Made by a program: the position numbers and the translations under genes
The notes under the pieces: model-generated
What the model saw: only the letters and a program-made list of their open reading frames with translations
What the model was told of the DNA's origin: nothing
Database searches by the model: none
NCBI RefSeq assembly: GCF_017916475.1
Contig: NZ_JAFMTB010000002.1
Span: 992,001-1,056,000 of the forward strand
DNA length: 64,000 bases
Direction of reading: 5' to 3'
From: Patulibacter sp. SYSU D01012
Lineage (GTDB): Bacteria > Actinomycetota > Thermoleophilia > Solirubrobacterales > Solirubrobacteraceae
Part shown: positions 33,429 to 41,226 of the stretch, in pieces
Layout: each line of letters begins with the position of its first letter
Position numbering within the stretch: position 1 is the first letter of the stretch

Positions 33429-35537
33429 GTGGATCCGGCCCTGCTGCAGATCTTCCGCGACGAGAGCGCGGAGCGCCTGGACCGCATGACCGACGTGCTG
33501 CTCGCCGCCGAGCGCACCGGCGCGGCCGACGCCGACGCCGTCGCCGAGCTGTTCCGCGACGCGCACTCCATCCGCGGGTCGGCCGGGATGTTCGGGTTCG
33601 CGGGGATCGGTGACCTCGCGACCGCCATGGAGGACGTGCTGGCGGTCGCCCGGACGGCCGGCCGCCTGGAGGGCGCCGACGCGGCGGGGCTGCTCGCCGC
33701 CGCCGACGCGATCCGCGCCGCGCTGGCCGGGGACGAGTCGCTGCTGGAGCCGGCGGGGACGGCGCTGCGGGCGGGCCGGCCCGAGAGCGACGCGGCGGCC
33801 GGGGCCGACGACGCGCCGACGCCCTCCGGCGCCCCCGCGCCCGCGCCCGCGCCCGCGCCGCCGGACGATCCGCCGACCGCCGACGACGCGCCCCCGGCGC
33901 CCGCCCCGCTGCCCCCGCCGCCCCCCGCGTCGTCGCCGGGCCCGCCGCCCGCCGGTCCGCCGTCGCCCGCCGCGGGAGTCCCGCGGCCCGCGGATCCCGC
34001 GGCAGAGGCCACGCGCACGATGCGCGTGGCGGCGGCGAAGGTCGACCAGCTCCTCGCCGTCACCGGCGAGGCCGCCCTGGGCCTGGGGCGCCTGGAGCAC
34101 CGCGTGCGGAACGCCGGCCTGGCCGACGAGGGCGTCCTGCAGGAGCTCGATCAGGGCGAGACGATCGTCGCCGAGCTGCAGGACGCCGTGCTCGCGCTGC
34201 GCACCCTGCCGCTGCGCACGATCACCGACCCCCTCCCCCGCGCCGTGCGCGACATCGCCGCGGCCGCGGACCGGGACGTGCGGCTGGACCTGGAGGGGAT
34301 GGAGACGCCGCTGGACCGCTCGGTCCTCGACGGGATCGCCGAGGCGCTCGTCCACCTGCTGCGGAACGCGATCTCGCACGGCATCGAGGCGCCGGAGGAC
34401 CGCCGCGCCGCCGGCAAGCCGGAGACCGGCCGGATCCTGCTGCGCGCCGAGCAGCGCGGCGGCCAGGTGCGCGTGTCCTGCACGGACGACGGCCGCGGCG
34501 TGCCGCAGGCGCTCGTCGACCGCGCCGCCGCGCGCGGCGTCCCGCTGGCGGACGTGCTCGCCGAGGCCGGGACGTCCACCGGCGGCGCCAGCTCCTCGCT
34601 GTCGGGACGGGGCGTCGGCCTGGACGCGGTCAAGCGCCACGTCGAGGGGCTCGGCGGCCAGCTCGAGGCCAGCTCGGAGCCCGGCCGCGGATCGACGATC
34701 TCGCTCCTCCTGCCGCTGACGCTCGCGATCATGCAGCTGCTCGTCGTGGAGCGCGGCGGCCAGCGCTTCGCCGTCGCGCTCGGCAGCGTGGAGGAGGCCG
34801 TCGTCGAGCCGCGCGTCGAAGAGCTCGAGGGCCGCTGCTACGTGCGGCACGCCGACGCGGCGCTGCCGCTGGCGGACCTGGCCGACCTGATCGGCCAGTC
34901 CGCCCCCGCGCTGGCCCCCGACGCGCCGACGCTCGTGCTGCGGGCCGCGGGCGCGCGGGCCGCCGTCACCTGCGACCGGCTGGTCGGGGACCGCGAGGCG
35001 GTCACGAAGCCGCTCGGACCGATCCTCGGCGGCGTCCCCGGCTACCTCGGCGCGACGATGCTGCCCGACGGGACGATCGCGCTGCTGCTCGACCCGGCCC
35101 ACCTGGTGCGCGCCGCGGCCCGCACGACGCCGGGGGCCCGCGCCGTCGACGCGGTCCCGGTCGTCCCGCACGTGCTCGTCGTCGACGACCAGTTCACGGT
35201 GCGGGAGCTGCAGCGTTCGATCCTCGAGTCGGCCGGGTACCGGGTGTCCGTCGCCGCCGACGGGCGGGACGCGCTCGCGATCGTCGACGCCGACGAGGAC
35301 GTGGACCTGGTGGTGACCGACATCGAGATGCCCGTGATGGACGGCCTCGCGCTGCTCGAGACGCTCCGCGCCCGCCCCGCGACGCGGTCCCTGCCGGTGG
35401 TGATCGTCTCGTCGGTGAGCGACGAGCGCGCCCGGCTGCGCGGCGCCGAGGCGGGGGCGGACGCCTGGGTCGTGAAGGCGCAGTTCGACCAGCGGTCGCT
35501 CCTCGACACCGTCGGACGGCTCATCGACCTGCGATGA
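33429..35537 (+). CDS. cheA: CheA histidine kinase with C-terminal receiver
   Basis: A 702-residue hybrid. Parts in order: Hpt/P1 with phospho-accepting His46 (RDAHSIRGSAGMFGF); a long Pro/Ala linker (about 115-190) without a clear P2 domain; dimerisation P3; HATPase P4 (LLRNAISHGIEAPEDRR N-box, DDGRGVP, GRGVGLDAV); CheW-like P5; and a receiver (about 578-702) with Asp631 in VVTDIEMPVMDG. CheA proteins with a fused receiver are typical of chemosensory systems outside flagellar chemotaxis (for example Frz-, Pil- and Wsp-like classes). The receiver may act as a phosphate sink or as an output. GTG start three bases after cheW; its stop overlaps cheB (ATGA). Confidence 0.93.
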   Translation: MDPALLQIFRDESAERLDRMTDVLLAAERTGAADADAVAELFRDAHSIRGSAGMFGFAGIGDLATAMEDVLAVARTAGRLEGADAAGLLAAADAIRAALAGDESLLEPAGTALRAGRPESDAAAGADDAPTPSGAPAPAPAPAPPDDPPTADDAPPAPAPLPPPPPASSPGPPPAGPPSPAAGVPRPADPAAEATRTMRVAAAKVDQLLAVTGEAALGLGRLEHRVRNAGLADEGVLQELDQGETIVAELQDAVLALRTLPLRTITDPLPRAVRDIAAAADRDVRLDLEGMETPLDRSVLDGIAEALVHLLRNAISHGIEAPEDRRAAGKPETGRILLRAEQRGGQVRVSCTDDGRGVPQALVDRAAARGVPLADVLAEAGTSTGGASSSLSGRGVGLDAVKRHVEGLGGQLEASSEPGRGSTISLLLPLTLAIMQLLVVERGGQRFAVALGSVEEAVVEPRVEELEGRCYVRHADAALPLADLADLIGQSAPALAPDAPTLVLRAAGARAAVTCDRLVGDREAVTKPLGPILGGVPGYLGATMLPDGTIALLLDPAHLVRAAARTTPGARAVDAVPVVPHVLVVDDQFTVRELQRSILESAGYRVSVAADGRDALAIVDADEDVDLVVTDIEMPVMDGLALLETLRARPATRSLPVVIVSSVSDERARLRGAEAGADAWVVKAQFDQRSLLDTVGRLIDLR

Positions 35538-36601
35538 GCCTGCGCGTCGCCATCTGCGAGGACTCGTTCGCCTACGCGCACGGGCTGCAGCGCCTGCTCG
35601 AGGCCGACGGCGCCTTCGAGGTCGTCGCGATCTCCCAGGACGCGGAGAGCCTGCTGCGCGTCCTGCCGCAGGTGCAGCCCGACCTGGTCACGATGGACCT
35701 GGAGCTGGGGGGCGGCCTGGACGGCGCCGCCGCGATCCGGCGCATCATGGCGTCGCACCCGGTGCCGATCGTCGTGCTGTCGGCGCACGCGGGGCGCAGC
35801 GGCCGGTTCGTCGCCGAGGCGCTGGCCGCGGGGGCGCTCGAGGCGATCCCGAAGGCCGACGTGCGGCTCGGCGCGGCGGGCGACCCGCGGGCGGCCGCCC
35901 TGCGCCGTCGCCTGGCCCGCCTGGCGGAGCAGCGCACGGCGCCGCCCCCGGCCGCCCCGCCGCCGCGGCGGCCCGTGCCGACGGCGCCGCCTCCGCCGCC
36001 GCGAGCGCCGACCGACCGGCCCACGCGGCTGCGTCGGACCTCCGTCGTGGGGATCGTGGCGTCGACGGGCGGACCGCCCGCCCTGCGCACGGTCCTCGGG
36101 GGGCTTCCGCCCCGGTACCGGCTGCCGATCCTGGTGGTGCAGCACATCTCCGACGGCTTCGCCGAGGGCCTGGCGGACTGGCTCGCCGACGTCGTCCCGG
36201 TGCCCGTGCGGATCGCCCGCGACGGCCAGCCCCTCGCGCCCGGCGTGACCGTCGCCCCCACCGGCGCGCACCTGGTGCTGCGGCCCGACCGGCGGCTGCA
36301 CCTGGACCGTCGCGCGGCGGCCGGGCCGCACCGGCCGTCGGGCGACGTGCTGCTGTCCTCCCTGGCCGCCACCGCGGGCGGCGGGGCGCTCGGGATCGTG
36401 CTGACCGGGATGGGCCGGGACGGCGCCGCCGGCGCAGCCGCGATCGTCGCCGCCGGCGGCGACGTGTGGGCGCAGCGTCCGAGCGAGTCCGCCGTGTGGG
36501 GCATGCCCGCCGCCGCGGTGCAGGCCGGCGCCGCGGCCCTGTCGCTCGACCGCATCGGCGCCGGGCTGACGGCGCTGCCCCCGGGGGCGTCCGGTGCCTG
36601 A
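35534..36601 (+). CDS. cheB: CheB receptor methylesterase
   Basis: A 355-residue response regulator and esterase that removes receptor methyl groups. The receiver's Asp55 lies in LVTMDLELGGGLDG, where the usual MPxMDG is altered. The linker is Pro-rich (about 137-165). The catalytic domain has Ser177 (VASTGGP), His204 (VVQHISDGF) and Asp296 (TGMGRDGAAG). All catalytic residues are present, so adaptation is expected. Overlaps cheA by four bases and cheR by eight. Confidence 0.93.
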   Translation: MSLRVAICEDSFAYAHGLQRLLEADGAFEVVAISQDAESLLRVLPQVQPDLVTMDLELGGGLDGAAAIRRIMASHPVPIVVLSAHAGRSGRFVAEALAAGALEAIPKADVRLGAAGDPRAAALRRRLARLAEQRTAPPPAAPPPRRPVPTAPPPPPRAPTDRPTRLRRTSVVGIVASTGGPPALRTVLGGLPPRYRLPILVVQHISDGFAEGLADWLADVVPVPVRIARDGQPLAPGVTVAPTGAHLVLRPDRRLHLDRRAAAGPHRPSGDVLLSSLAATAGGGALGIVLTGMGRDGAAGAAAIVAAGGDVWAQRPSESAVWGMPAAAVQAGAAALSLDRIGAGLTALPPGASGA

Positions 36602-37811
36602 CCCCCTGGATCGCCTCGCCGAGCTGGTCACCCGGCGCAGCGGCATCCGCCTGGGACCGTCCGGCCTGCTCGCGCTGCGCCGCGGCCTGGACCGCCTCGC
36701 GCCCGGCCTGTCCGTGCCCGCGCTCCTGGCCGAGCGCGACGCGCATCGCCGCGACGAGCTCGTCGACCGCCTCGTGCGGGAGGTCGCGGTCCACGAGACG
36801 TTCTTCCTCCGGCACCCCGACGAGCTGCGCCGCGTCGACTGGTCCGGCCTGCTGACGACGGCGCGACTGGCCGGCCGCAGCGCGCTGCGTGTCTGGAGCG
36901 CGGGCTGCTCCAGCGGGGAGGAGGCGTACTCGCTCGTCCTCGTCGCGGCGGAGGCGCTCGGGCTGGAGGAGCCGCCCGTGCAGGTGCTGGGGACCGACAT
37001 CTCCCCGGCCGTGCTCGAGCGCGCCCGCCACGGCGTCTACGGCCCCCGCTCGGTGCGCCTGCTCACCGCCGGCCAGCGCACCCGCTGGTTCGCCCCCGAC
37101 GGGCCGGGCCTCGCCGTCGGCGACGGGCTGCGCCGCCGCGTGTCGTTCGCGCCGCACAACCTCGTGCACGACGCCGTGCCGCCGGACGGCGCGGAGCCCT
37201 TCGACGTCGTGGTCTGCCGGAACGTCCTGATCTACTTCGACGCCGACGTCGCCGGGGACGTCGCGGACCGCCTGCGCCGGGCGCTGCGCCCCGGCGGCAC
37301 CCTGGTCCTCGGCACGGCCGACCGCCTGGGCCCGGCCCGCGCCGGCCGCGTCGCCCGGGCCGCCGGGCCCGCCCGCGCCGCCCGTCCGCTCGCGGCCCCG
37401 ACCGACGCCCCGCGTCCGCCGCGCCCCGGCGTCCGCGGCCCGCTGCGGCCCACCCCCGGGGCGCCGCCGCCGGCGCCCGGCGCCCCGCCGCCCGCGCCCG
37501 CCGGCGCGGACCCGCACGCCAACCGCGCGCTGGACGACGGCGTGCGGGCCCTCCGGGAGGGCGAGCCGGCCGCGGCGATCGCCGCGCTGCGGCGGGCGCT
37601 CTACCTGGATCCCTCGCTCGTCGCGGCGGGCCTGCACCTGGGGCGCGCGTACGAGGCCGCGGGCGACGTGCGCGGCGCCCGACGCGCCTACTGGGGGGTC
37701 CTGCGCCAGGCCGACGGTCTGGCGCCAGACGCCGCCGTGGCCGAGGCCGTCGCCCCGGCCGACCTGGTCGCCGCCTGCCGGGCGCGTCTGAACGCGCTCC
37801 CCGCCCGTTAG
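36594..37811 (+). CDS. cheR: CheR methyltransferase with C-terminal TPR-like segment
   Basis: A 405-residue SAM-dependent methyltransferase for receptor glutamates. Recognised by HETFFLRHPDEL, the SAM loop WSAGCSSGEEAYSL, LGTDISPAVLERARHGVYG and CRNVLIYFD. Residues about 245-300 are Pro/Ala-rich. The last ~100 residues form a tetratricopeptide-like helical region (ALREGEPAAAIAALRRALYLDP and following), as in CheR proteins of non-flagellar pathways, probably for partner binding. GTG start inside the cheB end. Its TAG stop codon is also the start of a -10-like TAGGAT for the following gene. Confidence 0.9.
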   Translation: MPDPLDRLAELVTRRSGIRLGPSGLLALRRGLDRLAPGLSVPALLAERDAHRRDELVDRLVREVAVHETFFLRHPDELRRVDWSGLLTTARLAGRSALRVWSAGCSSGEEAYSLVLVAAEALGLEEPPVQVLGTDISPAVLERARHGVYGPRSVRLLTAGQRTRWFAPDGPGLAVGDGLRRRVSFAPHNLVHDAVPPDGAEPFDVVVCRNVLIYFDADVAGDVADRLRRALRPGGTLVLGTADRLGPARAGRVARAAGPARAARPLAAPTDAPRPPRPGVRGPLRPTPGAPPPAPGAPPPAPAGADPHANRALDDGVRALREGEPAAAIAALRRALYLDPSLVAAGLHLGRAYEAAGDVRGARRAYWGVLRQADGLAPDAAVAEAVAPADLVAACRARLNALPAR

Positions 37812-37814
37812 GAT
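37809..37814 (+). promoter_or_regulatory. Internal -10 box TAGGAT overlapping the cheR stop
   Basis: TAGGAT begins with the cheR stop codon and is followed by six bases and the GTG of the CheY-like gene. It could give a leaderless secondary transcript of the downstream output genes. No good -35 was found. Confidence 0.35.
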
Positions 37815-37820
37815 CACCGG

Positions 37821-38180
37821 GTGACGCGACGGATCCTGGTCATCGACGACTCGCAGCTGATGCGAGAGGCCGCACGGCTGGGGCTCGCCCGCGGCGGGTG
37901 GGCGATCGACACCGCCGAGGACGGTCCCGCGGGGCTGGCCGCCGCGCAGGCGTCGCCGCCGGACGCCATCCTCCTGGACCTGACGATGCCCGGGATGGAG
38001 GGCCCCGAGGTGCTCGAGCGGCTGCGCGCCGACGATCGCACCGCGGGCGTGCCCGTGGTGCTGCTGACCGCCAGCACCGACGAGGCGGCGGGGCTGCCCG
38101 CCGACGGCGTCGTCGCCAAGCCGTTCTCGCCGCTCGAGATCGCCGACCAGGTCCGCACGGCGCTGGGCTGGGAGCCGTGA
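37821..38180 (+). CDS. CheY-like single-domain response regulator
   Basis: A 119-residue stand-alone receiver: Asp9-Asp10, phospho-accepting Asp53 (ILLDLTMPGMEG), Thr84 region LLTAST and Lys100 (VVAKPFSP). It is the presumed diffusible output or phosphate shuttle of the CheA here. In the absence of any flagellar gene nearby, its target may be the hybrid protein that follows, whose start codon overlaps this stop (GTGA). Confidence 0.9.
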   Translation: MTRRILVIDDSQLMREAARLGLARGGWAIDTAEDGPAGLAAAQASPPDAILLDLTMPGMEGPEVLERLRADDRTAGVPVVLLTASTDEAAGLPADGVVAKPFSPLEIADQVRTALGWEP

Positions 38181-40186
38181 GCGAGGACGACGAGCTGCTC
38201 GCGGCGATGGCCGCGATCTGGGTGGAGCGCCGGCCCGAGGTCATGGGCCGCGTCGAGCTGCTCGAGACCGCGATCACCGACGCGCTCGAGGGGCGACTGG
38301 ATCCCGACCGCCAGGCGGCCGCCGCGCGCGCCGCCCACGCCGTCTCCGGCACCGCCGGCACGTTCGGCTACCTCGGCGCCTCCGCCCACGCCCGCGACCT
38401 GGAGCGGGCGCTGAAGGCCGAGCCGCTGCCGCTGCGCGAGCTGCCCCGCCTCGCGGGCCTCGTCGTCGGCCTGCGCGAGGAGCTCGACCGCGGCCCGGTC
38501 GGCGGCGCCCCGGCGCCCGCGCCGCCGCCGGTTGCCCCGCCGGAGGACGTGGCGCTGCTCGTCGTCGGCGGCGGCCCGGGCCGGGCCGCCCGCCTGGCGG
38601 ACGAGGCGACCACCCGCGGGCTGCCCGCCCAGGCCGCGGAGGGCGTCGACGACGCGCGTCCGCTCCTGGGCGCCCTCGCGCCGGAGCTCGTGCTGCTCGA
38701 CCTCGGCGTGCCCGAGGGCCTCGACGCCGCCCTCGCCTTCCTGGCGGAGGCCGCGAGCGGCGCGACGGTCCTCGCCGTGCTCGACCCCGCGGACGAGGTC
38801 GACCGGCTCGAGCTCGCGCAGGCGGGCGTCCACGCCATCCTGCCGCTGGCGCTGGAGATCGCCCCGACGATCGACGAGGTGCTCGCCGTCCGCGAACGCG
38901 TCCGTGCCGCGGGGACGCGCGTCCTGGCGGTCGACGACGACGCGGCGCTGCGCGACGCCGTCCGCGTCGTCCTCGAGGACGCCGACCTGGACGTCGTCAC
39001 GAGCGACGGCTCCGAGGACCTGTTCGCGCTGCTCGACCAGCACGAGCCGGACCTGCTGCTGCTCGACGTCGACCTGCCGTGGGGCCACAGCGGCATCGAC
39101 CTGTGCCGCGCCGTGCGGGCCGACGGCGCGCGGGGCACGCTGCCGATCGTGGTGCTCTCGGCGCGCACGGACCCCGAGACCGTCCTGGAGGTGTTCCGGG
39201 CGGGCGCCGACGACTACGTCGCCAAGCCGTTCGTCGGCCCCGAGCTGCTCGTCCGCATCGCCAACCGGCTGGAGCGCGCGCGGCTGCTGCGCGAGCTGAC
39301 CGAGCGCGACGCCCTGACCGGCCTGCCGGGCCCCGAGAGCGGCCGCGAGCTGCTGCGCACGCTGTGGGACCGCACGGCCGCGGCCGGCGAGCCGTTCTGC
39401 GTCGCGTACCTGGACTCGGACGACGTCGAGGAGCTCAACCACCGCCACGGCGTCGCGGCCGGCGACGCCGCCCTGCGCGCGACCGCCGACGTGCTGCGGC
39501 GCGCGTTCCGCGGCGAGGCCGTGGTCGCCCGCTGGCGCGGCGACGAGTTCGTGGTCGCGTTCGGCGGCCTGGCGCCGCAGGACGCGCGGGAGCGGCTGGG
39601 CCGCGTGCTCGACGCGGTCCGCGAGGGCGGCCCCGTCGTGCCGGACGAGCCCCTCCCCCGCACGATGAGCGCCGGCCTGGCCTTCCGCACCGCGGAGACG
39701 GACGACGCCGACGCGCTGCTGCGGACCGCCGAGCGGGCGGCGCGCGAGGCCGCGCAGGCCGGCGGCGGACGGATCGTGGTGGTCGGCGCGGACGCGACGG
39801 CCGTCGCGGTCGCCGACGTCGTCCTGCTCGAGGACGACCTGACGCTCGTCGCGCTGCTCCGCCACGCGCTCGAAGGCCGCGGCTACACCGTGCGGCACCT
39901 GGCCGATGGCGCCGAGGCCGCCGACCTGGTCGCCAGCGAGGAGCGCCGCGTCGCCGGCCGGGTCGTGCTGCTCGACTGGGACCTGCCCGGGATCGACGGG
40001 ATGCGGATCCTGCGCGAGATGCGCCGGCACGGGGTGCTCGAGCACACGCGCGTCATCATGCTCACGGCGCGGGCCAGCGAGCCCGAGATCCTGCAGGCGC
40101 TCGACGCCGGGGCCGTGGACCACGTGGCCAAGCCGTTCAGCGTGCCGGTGCTGCTGCAGCGGGTGCGGCGCGCGATGGGCGCATGA
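38177..40186 (+). CDS. Hybrid Hpt-pseudoREC-REC-GGDEF-REC signalling protein
   Basis: A 669-residue cytoplasmic multi-domain protein. An Hpt domain (His54 in AAHAVSGTAGTFGYLG, about 1-110) is followed by a degenerate receiver (about 128-235), a full receiver with Asp297 (LLDVDLP), a GGDEF domain (about 370-520, RGDEF at 454-458), and a C-terminal receiver with Asp600 (LLDWDLPGIDG) and a VAKPFS end. The GGDEF domain lacks the usual lysine/Asn pattern (DSDDVEELNHRHG replaces DxDxFKxxND), so cyclase activity is uncertain. The layout suggests a phosphorelay hub that could take phosphate from CheA or CheY and alter c-di-GMP. GTG overlaps the CheY stop; its own stop overlaps the HEAT protein start. 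Confidence 0.88.
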   Translation: MSEDDELLAAMAAIWVERRPEVMGRVELLETAITDALEGRLDPDRQAAAARAAHAVSGTAGTFGYLGASAHARDLERALKAEPLPLRELPRLAGLVVGLREELDRGPVGGAPAPAPPPVAPPEDVALLVVGGGPGRAARLADEATTRGLPAQAAEGVDDARPLLGALAPELVLLDLGVPEGLDAALAFLAEAASGATVLAVLDPADEVDRLELAQAGVHAILPLALEIAPTIDEVLAVRERVRAAGTRVLAVDDDAALRDAVRVVLEDADLDVVTSDGSEDLFALLDQHEPDLLLLDVDLPWGHSGIDLCRAVRADGARGTLPIVVLSARTDPETVLEVFRAGADDYVAKPFVGPELLVRIANRLERARLLRELTERDALTGLPGPESGRELLRTLWDRTAAAGEPFCVAYLDSDDVEELNHRHGVAAGDAALRATADVLRRAFRGEAVVARWRGDEFVVAFGGLAPQDARERLGRVLDAVREGGPVVPDEPLPRTMSAGLAFRTAETDDADALLRTAERAAREAAQAGGGRIVVVGADATAVAVADVVLLEDDLTLVALLRHALEGRGYTVRHLADGAEAADLVASEERRVAGRVVLLDWDLPGIDGMRILREMRRHGVLEHTRVIMLTARASEPEILQALDAGAVDHVAKPFSVPVLLQRVRRAMGA

Positions 40187-41226
40187 TCTCGCTCGAGCTC
40201 CTGCGCTGGGTCGTCCGCGCCGAAGCGGTCGCGCTCGTCCTCGCCCTCGTGGCCGTCGTCGGCCACGTGGCGTGGCGCGCCTGGGCGGATCCCCGCCGGG
40301 AGCGCCGGCTCGCGGCCGCCCGCGAGCGGCTCGCCGCGGCGCTCGCCGCCGGCGCCGCGCCGACGGACGTGGCCACCGCGCTCACCGGGCTGCCCCAGGC
40401 CCACGCGCTCGAGCTGCTGGCCGAGTACGCGCCCGTGCTCGCCGGGGCGGAGCGCGCGTCGCTGGCCCGCGTCGGCGCCGACGCCGGGCTCGTCGCCGCC
40501 GGCGCGCGGCAGGCCCGGGCGCGGCGCTGGCCGACGCGCCTGCAGGGCGCCCGCGTGCTGACGGTCGTCGGCGGCGGCGACGACGTGATGCCCGACCTGC
40601 TGGACGACCGGCGCCCCGAGGTCCGCGCGCAGGCGTCCGCCTGGGCCGTCGACCACGCCACCCCCGACGTCGTCCGCCGGCTCGTCCGGCACGCGTCGGC
40701 GGCGGACCCCGGCAACCGCTTCGCCGTCCAGGACGCGCTCGTGCGCCTGGGGCCCGCCGCCGTCGGCCCGCTGGTCCCGGCGCTCGACGCCGCGTCCGGC
40801 GCGGCGGCGGAGCGGCTGCTGGAGGTCTGCGTGCCCCTGGCGGACCGCGCGTTCGCGCCGGCCGCGCTGCGGCTGCTCGACGATCCCCTGCCCGCCACCC
40901 GCGCCCGCGCCGCCACGCTCGCGGCGCGCACGGCGATCGACGACGCCGCGGACGAGCTCGTCGCCCTGCTCGACGACCCCGAGCCCGTCGTCCGCGCGGC
41001 GGCGTGCCGAGCGCTGGGCGAGGCGCAGCACTGGCCCGCCGGCGCCCGGCTCCGCGCGGCGCTGGCCGACCCCGTGTGGACCGTCCGCCACGCCGCGGGC
41101 GAGGCCCTCGAGCGCCTCGGCCCCGCTGGCACCCTGCTGCTCCGGCGGACCCTCGACGACGGCGCCCCCGCGGCCCGCGACATGGCGCGCCGGATGCTGG
41201 CGCTGCCGGCCGGGGGCCGCGCGTGA
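40183..41226 (+). CDS. HEAT-repeat protein with N-terminal membrane anchor
   Basis: A 347-residue protein: one membrane helix (about 11-31) followed by cytoplasmic alpha-helical HEAT repeats, visible as recurring PEVRAQA, PAVRAAA-like and VWTVRHAAGEALERLG units, most regular in the last 200 residues. HEAT repeats act as protein-binding scaffolds. The gene overlaps both neighbours by four bases (ATGA and GTGA), so it is made in step with the hybrid regulator before it and the glycosyltransferase after it. A scaffold holding these two together at the membrane is a reasonable inference but not shown. Confidence 0.8.
   Translation: MISLELLRWVVRAEAVALVLALVAVVGHVAWRAWADPRRERRLAAARERLAAALAAGAAPTDVATALTGLPQAHALELLAEYAPVLAGAERASLARVGADAGLVAAGARQARARRWPTRLQGARVLTVVGGGDDVMPDLLDDRRPEVRAQASAWAVDHATPDVVRRLVRHASAADPGNRFAVQDALVRLGPAAVGPLVPALDAASGAAAERLLEVCVPLADRAFAPAALRLLDDPLPATRARAATLAARTAIDDAADELVALLDDPEPVVRAAACRALGEAQHWPAGARLRAALADPVWTVRHAAGEALERLGPAGTLLLRRTLDDGAPAARDMARRMLALPAGGRA

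Noticed and set aside
37898-38176. Longer N-terminus for the hybrid Hpt-REC-GGDEF protein
   Set aside because: This part of the frame lies inside the CheY-like gene and has shadow composition; the GTG at 38177 gives a proper Hpt start with GTGA coupling.
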